Positions 1-8,629 are shown, counted from the stretch's first letter. The stretch: DNA of 47,072 nt from Nocardiopsis suaedae (GCF_027706745.1 NZ_JAQFWP010000058.1:1-47072); one strand, 5' to 3'. The notes: generated from the letters alone by a model not told the origin. Numbers and translations are program-made.

Positions 1-39
<39 letters not shown>

Positions 40-65
40 CTGCTGTGCCCGCCCCGGGGCGGGGG

Positions 66-1457
66 TCAGAACTCGCCGGTGTCGGCGAGGCCGGTCAGGA
101 CCTCGGTCAGGGTGGTGGTGAGTGCGGCCTTGGTGCGGTGGGCCTGTGGGGTGTCCGCGTAGATCGCGTTGACGTGCATGCCGGTCGCGTTGCGGTGGAA
201 CCAGAAGCAGATGCCGTTGCTGTGCGAGGCCCACACGTGCTTGCGGGCCTGCAGGGCGTGCTGGCGCTCGCCGCCGGGGCTGCGGCGGAAGTCCAGGTAG
301 GAGAAGAAGTTCACCGCGTACGGCCAGGAGCGCAGGTCGGCGTATTCGGGGGCGAGCAGCTGCCAGGCCTTGACGAAGGGCACGTCCAGGTGGTCGCGCA
401 TGGCGCTCGCGGCGTCCCGGACCCCGGCCACCACCTGCGCGAAGCCGGCCCCGGCCGGGACCGGGAACTCGATGGGCATGGTGTTGACGAACCAGCCCAT
501 CGCCTCGGCGTAGCGGCCGCGGCCCCGGTCGCTGACCGGCATCAGGCCGCGGTACACCTCGGGGCCGCCCTCGCGGCGCAGCGCCTCGCCCACCGCGGCG
601 AGCACCCCCATGAACACCTTGCCGTCGGCCTTGCGGCAGTGCGCCTCGAAGGCCTCGGCCCCCGCATCGGTGAGGAGCGTGTCGGTGTCGTTGACGGTGC
701 CGTACATCTCCCCCGGCGCCACGCCCAGGTCGAGCGGGAAGGGCGGGAAGAACCCGCCGTTGCGCCGCATGAACGCCTTCCAGTGGTCCAGGCGGGCGTC
801 GTCGGCGCCGAGCGAGGCGTACCGGAGGCGCTGCTCGTGGCCGAAGTCGAGGTAGCTGCCGACCTCGGGCAGGTCGGGGGCCGCGCCGCGGGCGGCGGCG
901 GTGTAGGCGGTGGCGATGTCGTTGACCGCGATCGGGCTGGACAGCCCGTCGGAGACCAGGTGGTCGAAGCCGAGGAAGACGGTGGTGGACCCGGGCCGGA
1001 CGACGGCGCCCATGACCAGCAGCGGCCACGACAGCGTGTCGATGCGGTGGAAGCAGCCGTCGACGTGGTCGCGCACCCCGTCGCGGGTGGTGACCGGGCC
1101 GATGTCGACCGGCTCCAGGACGGCGTCCCCGGCGGCCATCGGCCGACAGGTCAGGTCGCCGGAGAGGTGCCGGAACTCGCAGCGCAGCACCTCGTGGCGG
1201 CGCACGAAGTACAGCAGCGCGGCCTCCAGCGCCGTGCGGTCCAGTGGGCCGGGCAGTTCGAAGGTGCAGGCCACGTAGGAGCCCAGCGGATCGTCGTCGG
1301 CGCGGGCGTCCAGCGCCGCGCTGAAGTGCTTCTCCTGGTTGAAGGAGCCGTTCCTGTCCTCCCACGCGGACGTCCCGTGGGACCGCGGCGTGCGCAGCCT
1401 CCACTCGACGACGTGTCCGGGGGCGATGTCGAGCTCGGTGATCGGGGCCTGAAGCAC
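66..1457 (-). CDS. Stand-alone condensation-domain protein
   Basis: 463 aa, GTG start. The fold signature of NRPS condensation / PapA-type acyltransferases is visible: the opening strand near 62-97 (FELPGPLDR, then RRHEVLRCEF) and the active-site motif as FDHLVSDG at 164-171, so the second His (H166), Asp and Gly of HHxxxDG are kept while the first His is Asp. No adenylation or carrier domain is nearby, so this is a free-standing acyl- or peptidyl-transfer enzyme, or a degenerate one. An AAAGG lies about 10 bases upstream of the GTG. It is the last gene of its strand before the window edge, so partners may lie outside. Substrate cannot be predicted. Confidence 0.8.
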   Translation of the reverse strand: MLQAPITELDIAPGHVVEWRLRTPRSHGTSAWEDRNGSFNQEKHFSAALDARADDDPLGSYVACTFELPGPLDRTALEAALLYFVRRHEVLRCEFRHLSGDLTCRPMAAGDAVLEPVDIGPVTTRDGVRDHVDGCFHRIDTLSWPLLVMGAVVRPGSTTVFLGFDHLVSDGLSSPIAVNDIATAYTAAARGAAPDLPEVGSYLDFGHEQRLRYASLGADDARLDHWKAFMRRNGGFFPPFPLDLGVAPGEMYGTVNDTDTLLTDAGAEAFEAHCRKADGKVFMGVLAAVGEALRREGGPEVYRGLMPVSDRGRGRYAEAMGWFVNTMPIEFPVPAGAGFAQVVAGVRDAASAMRDHLDVPFVKAWQLLAPEYADLRSWPYAVNFFSYLDFRRSPGGERQHALQARKHVWASHSNGICFWFHRNATGMHVNAIYADTPQAHRTKAALTTTLTEVLTGLADTGEF

Positions 1458-1775
1458 CGGTGAAAGACCTTTCGGTTGTCGGCGGCCCTCCCGCGGCGCC
1501 TGCGGCCGGACGGGAGATCGGGTGATGCGGGCGCGGGACCCGTGCGCCGCTGGAACCGGCGGAGTGTTCCGGCTGTCCCGAAGGGGGGAAACTCCGCACC
1601 GTTTCCATTCGGTCGCTCAAAGCTACAAGTCCGTCCCGGGTGCGGTCAGGCGGATTGGCGAAATTGGTGACGCGTTGCGGCATTGCGCCTCTGTGGGCCC
1701 CGGGGGCGAGGTCCGGGCGCGCAGCACGATGGTCTCCGGATGCCTTCGGCAGGCCCCGACCGGAGGGGCGCCCGC
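1458..1775. other. Intergenic region, 318 bp
   Basis: Between the condensation-domain gene and the end of the CGNR gene, both on the minus strand. Short open frames here are arginine- and proline-rich with no Shine-Dalgarno. A slightly less GC-rich patch at about 1590-1680 is the likely promoter zone of the condensation gene. No RNA gene is recognisable. Confidence 0.4.
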
Positions 1776-2378
1776 CTACGACGGGTGGGCCTTGCGGGCG
1801 CGGTGGTTGGCCACGTTCACCCGGTTGCCGCACAGGCCCGGCATGCAGTAGCGGCGGCGCCCGGGCCTGGTCGTGTCGATGAAGGCTCCCCGGCACGTCG
1901 GTGCCCCGCACGGGCGGAACCGCTCCTCCCCCAGCGCGCGCACGGTGCCCAGGATGCCGATCCCGCAGACCAGCGACAGCGCCTCGGCGATGCCCGCGCC
2001 TTCGCGGAGGCGGACCGCCCAGTCCGTCCGGCCCGGGTGTGCGGGGTCGGCGACCAAGGTGGGCCCGCCGCCGGGGGCCGTCAGGCCCGTCGCTCCGGAG
2101 ATGAGGCGGTCGCGGTCGGGGCGGTCGATCAGCGCGCGCACGGGGCCGCGCAGCGCCCGCACCGCGTCCAGGTCGGCGGCGCCCGCGCGTCGCGCCAGGG
2201 CCGACAGAGATGCTCCGGTCCCGGGGTGCGCCGCCCGCCCTCCGTGCCGGTCGGCGAAGTCGACGAGGGCCGCCGCGTCGGGTAGCCGGTCGGCGCCGCG
2301 CCACACCTCGCCGGTGGTGTTGACCAGCTCGGTGGCGACCCCGGCCGCCCACGCGTAGTCGTCCAGCGCCGCTTGCAT
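1776..2378 (-). CDS. CGNR zinc-finger (ABATE-domain) regulator
   Basis: 200 aa. The C-terminal 45 residues carry the CGNR zinc finger: Cys157, Cys162, Cys178 and Cys183 followed by Gly-Asn-Arg, then a basic tail. The N-terminal part is the helical ligand-binding-like ABATE region usual for the family (about 180-220 aa). These proteins are thought to be DNA-binding regulators widespread in Actinobacteria. GGAGG lies 10 bases before the ATG. It diverges from the dehalogenase-like gene at 2472, and the gap holds a near-palindrome with a TAAAAT -10-like box on the minus strand, so autoregulation is plausible. Confidence 0.85.
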   Translation of the reverse strand: MQAALDDYAWAAGVATELVNTTGEVWRGADRLPDAAALVDFADRHGGRAAHPGTGASLSALARRAGAADLDAVRALRGPVRALIDRPDRDRLISGATGLTAPGGGPTLVADPAHPGRTDWAVRLREGAGIAEALSLVCGIGILGTVRALGEERFRPCGAPTCRGAFIDTTRPGRRRYCMPGLCGNRVNVANHRARKAHPS

Positions 2379-2403
2379 CCCGTGCCGACCTCCGACTAGC
2401 TTC

Positions 2404-2422
2404 GGTTAAAGACCATTTTACC
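2404..2422. promoter_or_regulatory. Near-palindrome in the CGNR/HAD divergent promoter
   Basis: GGTTAAA, 5 bases, TTTTACC: arms match at 6 of 7 positions. On the minus strand the right arm contains TAAAAT, a good -10 box for the CGNR gene, so a protein bound here would block it. AT-rich in a very GC-rich setting. Confidence 0.45.
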
Positions 2423-2471
2423 CCTTACATGGCCGGTCGGCGTCCGCCGGTCGGCCGAGGAGGCCCCGCCC

Positions 2472-3170
2472 ATGCCCGTTCCGCACCCCGACGCCCTCGT
2501 GTTCGACGTGCTGGGCACGCTCGTCGACGAGCCCGCCGGGATCCGCACCGGCATCCGCGGCTCCGCCCCGGCCCTCGACGACGTCGCCACCGAACGGCTC
2601 CTCGCCCTCTGGCAGCGCCGCATCGAGCGCGAGCAGGCCCGCATCGCCGACGGCGAGCGCCCCTATCGGGACTCGGCGGCCCTGGACCGGGAGGCCGCCG
2701 AGCAGGTCGCCGCGGCCGCCGGGGCCGGCGCCACCGGCGGTGCGGACGCCGTCGAAGCGCTGGCCCGCTCCGCCCGGCGCCTGCCGCCGTGGCCCGACAC
2801 CGCCGCGGGGCTCGCCCGCCTCGCCGAACGCTTCCCGCTGGTCGGCCTGTCCAACGCGAGCCGGGCGGCGCTGCTGGAGCTCAACGCCCACGCCGGGCTG
2901 CGCTGGCACCTGGCCGTGTCCGCCGAGGACGCCCGGGCGTACAAGCCGTCGCCGGAGGTGTACCGGCTGGCCGCGGAGGCCTCAGGGCACCCGCCCGAGC
3001 GGCTGCTCATGGTCGCCGCGCACGCGTGGGACCTGCGCGGAGCGCAGAAGAGCGGCATGCGCACCGCCTACGTCCGCCGCCCGGTCGGCGACCCGCCCGC
3101 CCCTTCCGACCGGTTCGACCTGTACGCCGAGGACCTGGCCGACCTCGCCGAGCAGCTGGGCGGCCCCTGA
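2472..3170 (+). CDS. Haloacid dehalogenase type II-like HAD hydrolase
   Basis: 232 aa, the usual size for L-2-haloacid dehalogenase-type HAD proteins. Motif I is FDVLGT with nucleophile Asp12; Ser127-Asn128 form motif II; Lys158 in YKPSPEVY is motif III; AHAWDLRGA at 183-191 is motif IV. In this subclass Asp12 attacks the substrate carbon or phosphorus to form an enzyme ester that water then opens. The helical cap between motif I and II is intact. A purine-rich GAGGAGG ends about 7 bases before the ATG. True dehalogenase or phosphatase activity cannot be told apart from sequence. Confidence 0.85.
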   Translation: MPVPHPDALVFDVLGTLVDEPAGIRTGIRGSAPALDDVATERLLALWQRRIEREQARIADGERPYRDSAALDREAAEQVAAAAGAGATGGADAVEALARSARRLPPWPDTAAGLARLAERFPLVGLSNASRAALLELNAHAGLRWHLAVSAEDARAYKPSPEVYRLAAEASGHPPERLLMVAAHAWDLRGAQKSGMRTAYVRRPVGDPPAPSDRFDLYAEDLADLAEQLGGP

Positions 3171-3232
3171 ACCCGCCCCGCGGTGCCGGAATACGGTCGC
3201 GTTCCGCGGGGGCCTCTGGAAGACTCCCGGCC

Positions 3233-3970
3233 ATGGCTCTCCGATTCGTTCAGGTGAACATCAACGCATCCGATCCTTCGCGTTTGGGGCGGTTCTGGGC
3301 GGACGCCCTCGGCTGGGAGGTCACCAATGACACCTCCTACGAGGTCAACCTCGAACCGGCCGGGTTCGCCTACCCCGAGCCGAGCGCGCTCGTGATCGAC
3401 CTCGTTCCCGTGGACGACCCGAAGACCGTGAAGAACCGCGTGCACCTGGACCTGGCCTCGCACTCCCCGGAGCACTACGCCCGGACCGTGCGGCGGCTGG
3501 AGGGGCTGGGCGCGACGCGGATCGACATCGGGCAGGGCGAGCGGTCCTGGACCGTCCTCGCCGACCCCGAGGGCAACGAGTTCTGCGTGCTCGAACCGCG
3601 TGACTCCTACAAGGACACCGGCCCGATCGCGGCGGTGGCGATCGACTGCGCCGACCCTGCGGCCCAGGCGCGCTTCTGGAGCGAGGCCACCGACTGGGAG
3701 GTCCAGGACGTGGAGGAGGACGGCGCGAGGCTGCGCTCGTCCGCCGGGGTGGGACCCTACGTGGAGTTCATCCCGGTCCCGGACGCGAAGGCCGTCAAGA
3801 ACCGCGTCCACTTCGACCTGCGCCCCTACCCGGGCGACGACCAGGCCGCCGAGGCCGACCGCCTGCGCGCGCTGGGCGCGAAGGACGTCAACGTCGGGCA
3901 GAAGGACGAGCCGTGGATCGTGCTCGCCGACCCCGAGGACAACGAGTTCTGCATCCTCACGGCCAAGTAG
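3233..3970 (+). CDS. Two-domain VOC (glyoxalase-like) protein
   Basis: 245 aa, starting at MALRFVQVNI; the open frame extends further upstream but the conserved fold begins here. It holds two tandem VOC halves, about 1-121 and 127-245, that are clearly related: both contain DPxxxxxFW, VKNRVHxDL and LADPExNEFCxL. This internal duplication is typical of actinobacterial glyoxalase/bleomycin-resistance-like proteins, which bind a metal or a small ligand in the cleft formed by two modules. It lies 62 bases after the dehalogenase-like gene on the same strand and may be co-transcribed. The substrate is unknown. Confidence 0.85.
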   Translation: MALRFVQVNINASDPSRLGRFWADALGWEVTNDTSYEVNLEPAGFAYPEPSALVIDLVPVDDPKTVKNRVHLDLASHSPEHYARTVRRLEGLGATRIDIGQGERSWTVLADPEGNEFCVLEPRDSYKDTGPIAAVAIDCADPAAQARFWSEATDWEVQDVEEDGARLRSSAGVGPYVEFIPVPDAKAVKNRVHFDLRPYPGDDQAAEADRLRALGAKDVNVGQKDEPWIVLADPEDNEFCILTAK

Positions 3971-3986
3971 TCCCCCGCTCTCAGGG

Positions 3987-4018
3987 GCGGGCCGCCGGGC
4001 GGCAGCGCGGCGGCCCGC
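3987..4018. terminator. Bidirectional terminator hairpin
   Basis: GCGGGCCGCC, 12-base loop, GGCGGCCCGC: a perfect 10-bp stem between the convergent ends of the VOC gene (3970) and the cupin gene (4044). It has no T-tract, as is usual for this GC-rich genome. Confidence 0.65.
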
Positions 4019-4043
4019 AGGCACCTGGGCGCGCGGGCGTCCG

Positions 4044-4535
4044 TCAGACGGCGGGCCCGGTCGCGTAGCGGCTCATCGCGTCGAGGTTGGCCTCAGGCGT
4101 CAGCGGGCGGCCGTCGGCCAGTGCTTCCTGCAGGTCCCGGAAGTACTGCACATAGAAGTCGGGCGTGAACGTGCTGAGCATGCGGGCGGGCCGGCCGGTC
4201 ACGTTGGCGAAGGTGTGCGGGGCGCCCGGCGGCACCACCACCAGCGTGCCCGCCACGGCGTCGTGCTCCTCCTCCCCCACAGTGAACCGCACGGTCCCCG
4301 AGAGGATGTAGAAGCCCTCGTCGTGTCGGGCGTGGCGGTGCTGCGGCGGCCCTTGCGTGTGCGGCGGCACCACGGATTCGGCGATGGCCAGCCGGTGCCC
4401 GGTGGTGCCTCCGTCCTCAAGGACGCGCATGCGCGTGGCGCCCAGAACGATCGTCTCGCCTTCGCCGGGCCCCACCACGGAGACGCCGGGGGCGGCCTGG
4501 GGCACGCCGGTGTTGGATTCGTCGGTCATGCCCAC
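4044..4535 (-). CDS. Cupin-domain protein
   Basis: 163 aa single cupin. Motif 1 is visible as PPQHRHARHDEGFYILSG (His, His, Glu metal ligands) and motif 2 as PPGAPHTFAN (His). The first codons give MGMTDES; a start at the second Met (4529) is equally possible. Cupins of this kind bind a metal and act as small oxygenases, isomerases or sensor domains. The gene diverges from a LysR regulator 74 bases away, and the LysR box in the gap suggests it is the target of that regulator. Confidence 0.8.
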   Translation of the reverse strand: MGMTDESNTGVPQAAPGVSVVGPGEGETIVLGATRMRVLEDGGTTGHRLAIAESVVPPHTQGPPQHRHARHDEGFYILSGTVRFTVGEEEHDAVAGTLVVVPPGAPHTFANVTGRPARMLSTFTPDFYVQYFRDLQEALADGRPLTPEANLDAMSRYATGPAV

Positions 4536-4583
4536 GAGTGCACCGCCTCGGCCCGCCGGTGTCCAAGACCCGATCCGCAGCGC

Positions 4584-4602
4584 CGATACCCCGCGGATAT
4601 CG
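4584..4602. promoter_or_regulatory. LysR box overlapping a leaderless promoter
   Basis: CGATA, nine bases, TATCG: a perfect inverted repeat of the T-N11-A LysR type, 7 bases before the lysR start. The right arm plus one base reads TATCGT, a TANNNT -10 box ending 6 bases before the ATG, so the lysR transcript would be leaderless and the regulator would repress itself by covering the -10. Confidence 0.6.
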
Positions 4603-4609
4603 TCGCACC

Positions 4610-5470
4610 ATGGAGCTACGGGCCTTGCACTACTTCGTGACGGTGGCCGAGGAGCTCCACTTCGGCCGCGCCGCCACCCGCCTGCACATGAGCCAGCCCC
4701 CGCTGAGCCGTGCCATCAGGCGGCTGGAGGCCGACGTCGGGGCGCCCCTGTTCACCCGATCTCCCTCCGGCGTCGCGCTCACCCCTGTGGGAGCGGTGCT
4801 CCTCGACGAAGCGCGGGCATTGCTCGACCACGCCGACCGTGTCCGCGCGCGCGTGGGCGCGGCCGCCGGTGCCAGGGCCCTCACCGTCGGCATCCTGGGC
4901 GGTGTCGCCGACCCGGGGACGGCCCGCCTGGCCGCCGCCTTCCGCCGCCACCACCCCGGCGTCGACGTCCGCGTCCGCGATACCGACCTGACGGATCCGA
5001 CGTGCGGGTTGCACGCCGGGCTAGTCGACGTCGCCCTGACCCGGGCCCCGTTCGACGAGACCGCCCTGGCGGTGCGCACTCTGCGGACCGACCCGGTGGG
5101 GGCGGTCCTGCGCACCGACGACCCGCTGGCGGGCCGCGACCGGCTGCGGCTGGCCGACCTGGCCGGCCGCCGCTGGTTCCGGTTCCCGCAGGGGACCGAC
5201 CCCCTATGGCGGTCGTACTGGAACGGCGGCAGGGAGCGCGAGGGCCCCGTGGTGCACGCCGTCCAGGAGTGCCTGCAGGCCGTGCTGTGGAACGGCACGG
5301 TCGGCCTGGCTCCGCTGGGGCACGACCTCCCCAAGGGGCTGGCCGCCGTTCCGGTGTCCGACATGGCGCCGAGCCGGGCGGTGGCGGCGTGGAACGAGGG
5401 CGACGCCAATCCGCTGGTGCGGTCCTTCGTCGAGGCCGCGACGGCCGCCTACGGCCGCCGCGGCTCCTGA
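4610..5470 (+). CDS. LysR-family transcriptional regulator
   Basis: 286 aa beginning MELRALHYF, the classic start of LysR proteins; an upstream in-frame ATG at 4538 is rejected because it would precede the operator and the family start. Winged HTH at about 1-60 (AATRLHMSQPPLSRAIRRLE), linker helix, then a type-2 periplasmic-binding-like co-inducer domain to the end. No Shine-Dalgarno is visible; a TATCGT box 6 bases upstream suggests a leaderless mRNA. It probably controls the divergent cupin gene and itself. The inducer is unknown. Confidence 0.9.
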   Translation: MELRALHYFVTVAEELHFGRAATRLHMSQPPLSRAIRRLEADVGAPLFTRSPSGVALTPVGAVLLDEARALLDHADRVRARVGAAAGARALTVGILGGVADPGTARLAAAFRRHHPGVDVRVRDTDLTDPTCGLHAGLVDVALTRAPFDETALAVRTLRTDPVGAVLRTDDPLAGRDRLRLADLAGRRWFRFPQGTDPLWRSYWNGGREREGPVVHAVQECLQAVLWNGTVGLAPLGHDLPKGLAAVPVSDMAPSRAVAAWNEGDANPLVRSFVEAATAAYGRRGS

Positions 5471-5550
5471 ACGCCTCCATGGGGGCGGTGGACGCACCAC
5501 CCGATCACCCTCCAGACGGTTGCACCACCACGCCGAGTGCCGACAGGAGG

Positions 5551-6774
5551 TCATACACGCGCCTGGGGCGCCGCCCCGGCGCCGTGAGCGGCAACGCCCG
5601 ACCGGGCCCGCGCCCAGACGAGGAAGGCGAGCAGCGCGTACGCGGCCCCCGCCAGGCTGGAGGCCCACCACCCACAGGCGGTGTAGGCCCAGGCCGTGGT
5701 GACCGCTCCGAGGGCCGACCCCAGGGAGTAGAACATCATGTACGCGCCGATGACGCTGCTCGCGCGGTCCGGGTGCGCCGCGGTCAGCAGGTGCTGGTTG
5801 CCGACGTGCACGGCCTGGACGGCGAAGTCCAGCAGGACGATCCCCGCGATGAGGGGCAGCAGTGTGGGCCCGGTCTGGGCGATGAGCGCCCAGGAGGCGA
5901 CCAGCGCCGCGAGGGACCATCCGCTGGTCTTCCGGGCGTGCCCGCCGTCGGCCCACCGCCCCGCACGGGAGGCGCCGAGGGCTCCGGCGAGGCCGGCCAG
6001 CCCGAAGAGTCCGATCGCGCTCGTGCCGAAGGACCAGGGCTCGGCCCCGAGCGGGAGGGCCAGGCCGCTCCAGAGGGTCCCGAAGGAGGCGAAGAGGAAG
6101 AAGGCGACGGCGCCCCGGCCGAGGAACAGCCGGTCGGTGGCCACGAGCCGCGCCATTGCGGCGATCACCTGCCCGTACCGCTCCCGGGACGCCCTGGGGT
6201 CCGGGGGCAGGCTCAGGCGCACGGCCACGGCGAGCACGAGGCAGAGGAGCGCGAGCACCAGGTAGACGGCGCGCCAGCCGGCCGCGTCGCCGAGGACGCC
6301 CGCCAGGACGCGCACCCCGAGGATGCCGGTCACCACCCCTGAGGTGACCGCGCCGATGCTGCGCCCGCGCTCGCCCGGTGCGGAGACGGCGGCGACGTAG
6401 GCCACCGCGACCTGCACGACGACCGCGAAGAGCCCGGCTGCCGCCAGCCCCGCCGCCGCGACCGGCCCGTCGGGGGCCAGGCCCGCGGTCACGGCGCCGG
6501 CGGCGACGAGCACGAGGTGCGCGGCGATGAGCCGCCGCCGGTTCACGACGTCGCCGAGGGGTACCAGCAGGACCAGCCCCGCGACGTAGCCGAACTGCCC
6601 CGCGGCGGCCAGCCACCCCAGCGCGCCGGGCGCCACGCCCAGTTCCGCGCCCGCGGCCTCCAGGACCGGCTGGATCGCGTACACCGTGGACACCGCCACG
6701 GCGCACACCGCGGCCAGGACGGTGCGCCGCGCACCCGTCACGCCCGACACCGCGCCACCCCCAATCGGTTTCAT
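5551..6774 (-). CDS. MFS transporter
   Basis: 407 aa with about 12 hydrophobic segments. The loop after TM2 reads GDVVNRRRL (the MFS motif-A position), and the middle loop carries a charged cytoplasmic stretch. It resembles drug/metabolite exporters of the Bcr/CflA or YnfM/SotB kind. It diverges from an HxlR regulator, and one copy of the operator covers its start codon, so it is very likely the regulated efflux partner. The first Met is in the operator; GTG codons eight and eleven codons further in (MKPIGGGAVSGV region) are alternative starts. Confidence 0.85.
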   Translation of the reverse strand: MKPIGGGAVSGVTGARRTVLAAVCAVAVSTVYAIQPVLEAAGAELGVAPGALGWLAAAGQFGYVAGLVLLVPLGDVVNRRRLIAAHLVLVAAGAVTAGLAPDGPVAAAGLAAAGLFAVVVQVAVAYVAAVSAPGERGRSIGAVTSGVVTGILGVRVLAGVLGDAAGWRAVYLVLALLCLVLAVAVRLSLPPDPRASRERYGQVIAAMARLVATDRLFLGRGAVAFFLFASFGTLWSGLALPLGAEPWSFGTSAIGLFGLAGLAGALGASRAGRWADGGHARKTSGWSLAALVASWALIAQTGPTLLPLIAGIVLLDFAVQAVHVGNQHLLTAAHPDRASSVIGAYMMFYSLGSALGAVTTAWAYTACGWWASSLAGAAYALLAFLVWARARSGVAAHGAGAAPQARV

Positions 6775-6820
6775 TTTGAAACCCCTGCAGGCTAGGGCAG
6801 AATGGTTTCAAAGTGCAACC
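6767..6820. promoter_or_regulatory. Two HxlR-type operator copies
   Basis: Site 1 (6767-6783): GGTTTCA, 3 bases, TGAAACC, a perfect palindrome. Site 2 (6804-6820): GGTTTCA, 3 bases, TGCAACC, one mismatch. Centres are 37 bp apart. Both fall in the 62-bp gap between the MFS and HxlR genes; site 1 overlaps the MFS ATG. The pair is most simply the binding sites of the adjacent HxlR dimer. Confidence 0.7.
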
Positions 6821-6836
6821 GATAAGGAGGGGTCCG

Positions 6837-7280
6837 ATGGCCGCCACCGGAGCCGACCGCGACTGGACCGACCCCGCATGCCCGGTCGCCCGGACCGTCG
6901 ACCTGGTCGGCGACCGGTGGAGCCTGCTCATCGTGCGCGACGCCATGGAGGGGCCCACATCCTTCACCGACTTCCGGCGCCGCCTCGGGGTCGCCCGCAA
7001 CATCCTCAGCGACCGGCTCCGCAGGCTGGTCGACCACGGGATTCTGCGCACCAGCCCGAGCGGCAGGCGGCACGTCTACGAGCTGACCGAGGCCGGAAAG
7101 GACCTGTTCACCGCCATCGTGGCGCTGAGGCAGTGGGGAGAGCGCCACGCCTTCGCCGACGGCGAGCCGCATTCGCGCCTGGTCGACACCGAGGGCCGGC
7201 CGGTCGCCGAGCTCCGCCCCCAGGGGCAGGGCGGCGCCCCGGTCACCGGCGAGACGACCCGGGTGGAGCGGGTGGAGTAG
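6837..7280 (+). CDS. HxlR-family transcriptional regulator
   Basis: 147 aa from the ATG that follows AAGGAGG by 6 bases; an earlier in-frame ATG at 6813 lies inside operator site 2 and is rejected. The HxlR core is clear: the CPVARTVDLVGDRWSLLIVRD helix near the N-terminus, then the winged HTH (RNILSDRLRRLVDHGIL) and the wing (SGRRHVYELTEAGKDL). HxlR proteins are MarR-like dimers that often sense reactive electrophiles or drugs, some through the conserved Cys. Divergent from the MFS gene, which it probably represses. Confidence 0.9.
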   Translation: MAATGADRDWTDPACPVARTVDLVGDRWSLLIVRDAMEGPTSFTDFRRRLGVARNILSDRLRRLVDHGILRTSPSGRRHVYELTEAGKDLFTAIVALRQWGERHAFADGEPHSRLVDTEGRPVAELRPQGQGGAPVTGETTRVERVE

Positions 7281-7283
7281 GCG

Positions 7284-7299
7284 CCGCCCTCTCGGGCGG
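7284..7299. terminator. Short terminator hairpin
   Basis: CCGCCC, loop TCTC, GGGCGG immediately after the HxlR stop and 28 bases before the end of the convergent GDSL gene. Confidence 0.45.
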
Positions 7300-7327
7300 G
7301 CCGTGTCGGATCACGGGCTGCATCGGA

Positions 7328-8629
7328 TCAATCGAACAGGGAGAGGTCGATGGACCGCGCAAGCGCCGCATAGCCCGCGTCGTTGCCGTGGATGTGGTCG
7401 CCCGCGTGTAGGCCGCTGCGGATGCGGGCAGGGTCGTCGGGGTCGCGCCATGCGGCGTCGAAGTCGAGTACGCCGTCGAAGGCGCCGCTCGTGCGGATCC
7501 ATGAATTGACCCGCCGACGTGCTCTTTCGCCCTCGGGCGAGTACATCTCCGAGCCGCCGTAGGGGGCGATGGTCGCCGCGTAGCTCTTCACGCCGTGCGC
7601 ACGGGCCCGAGCCGCCGGCTGGAGGTGGGCGGCGATGATGTCGTCCGCGGTGACGGGCCCTCCAGAGAGCATGTCGAGGAACCCGGCCGTCTCCGCGGTG
7701 CGCGGGGCGAAGGAGAAGACGAGGTCGTTGCCTACCGCGATCACCGTGTGGCCGAGGCCCGGCGTGGCGAGGACGTCGCGGTCGAAGCGGGCGAGGGCGG
7801 CGGTACCGATGCCGTCGGCGAGCATGCGGTTGCCGCCGATGCCCTGGTTGACCACGCAGGTCGTCCGTCCGCCGCGAGCCGCCAGGCGCTCGGCGAGCAG
7901 GTCGGTCCAGCGCCGGTCCGCGCCGGGGGTGGAACCGGTGCCGTCGACACGGGAGTCCCCGAGCACCGCCAGTGCCCGGGTCGGCGCCCCGGGCTGCACT
8001 TCCACGGCTGTGATCAGGGCCTGCGCGGACAAAGGGGCGGCTTCCTCGGGCAGCGAGGCGGACGCGGCCGCGTCGCCGGGGATCAGCCAGCCGAGCGTGT
8101 GGAAGGTCCCGTGGCACGTAGGGGTGTCGACGCGGCCGGGCAGGTAGAGGCTGATGGCCAGCCGCGACAGCGCGGGAGCCGGCAGATCGACGGGATCGCT
8201 GAGGACCGGTGCGCCCGCAGGGACGGTGATCGCCGGCCGACCGCTGAAGGCCACCGCATGGACGCTTCCGTCCGGGACTCCGCCGTCGGTGTCGGCGATG
8301 GCGACGCGGGCGGCGCCGATGGTCAGCGGCGCGGTCCCGTACTCGTTGCTGATGCGGAGGCGGACGCGCCGTCCGCCTCCGCTGATACGGACGACGTGCC
8401 GCAGCGTCGCGTTCTCGAAGGGCTCGACGAAGCCGACGGAGTCGTCCGGCGCCTGTGGTGAGGCGCCCCAGGTGCGGACCCACGGAACCCACGGGGTCGT
8501 GTCGGGGGCGGAGTCTTCCGGGCCGGAGCGGGGGTCGACGGCGCTCTTCATGGTCATTGCCCTTCGGTCGAGGACGGAGAGGACGGAACAGCCGGACGGG
8601 GCCGCCCCCGCGATGACCACGCCGTGCAT
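7328..8629 (-). CDS. SGNH/GDSL-family hydrolase
   Basis: 433 aa from the first ATG, which has AGAAGGAAG about 6 bases upstream; a start at MTMKS (8557) would give 409 aa and the N-terminal 24 residues look unlike the rest. N-terminal half is a beta-sandwich-like carbohydrate-binding region (about 40-190). The C-terminal half is the SGNH hydrolase: LGDSRVDG with the nucleophilic Ser, NQGIGGNR (block II Gly), VGND (block III Asn) and DHIHGNDAGY (Asp-x-x-His). Likely an esterase on acylated sugars or a lipase. It follows the TetR gene by 55 bases on the same strand, so the two form a probable operon. Confidence 0.85.
   Translation of the reverse strand: MHGVVIAGAAPSGCSVLSVLDRRAMTMKSAVDPRSGPEDSAPDTTPWVPWVRTWGASPQAPDDSVGFVEPFENATLRHVVRISGGGRRVRLRISNEYGTAPLTIGAARVAIADTDGGVPDGSVHAVAFSGRPAITVPAGAPVLSDPVDLPAPALSRLAISLYLPGRVDTPTCHGTFHTLGWLIPGDAAASASLPEEAAPLSAQALITAVEVQPGAPTRALAVLGDSRVDGTGSTPGADRRWTDLLAERLAARGGRTTCVVNQGIGGNRMLADGIGTAALARFDRDVLATPGLGHTVIAVGNDLVFSFAPRTAETAGFLDMLSGGPVTADDIIAAHLQPAARARAHGVKSYAATIAPYGGSEMYSPEGERARRRVNSWIRTSGAFDGVLDFDAAWRDPDDPARIRSGLHAGDHIHGNDAGYAALARSIDLSLFD

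Noticed and set aside
45-1463. 472-codon plus-strand open frame opposite the condensation gene
   Set aside because: It is the antisense shadow of a gene with clear condensation motifs; the sequence is Ala/Gly/Val-rich without a family.
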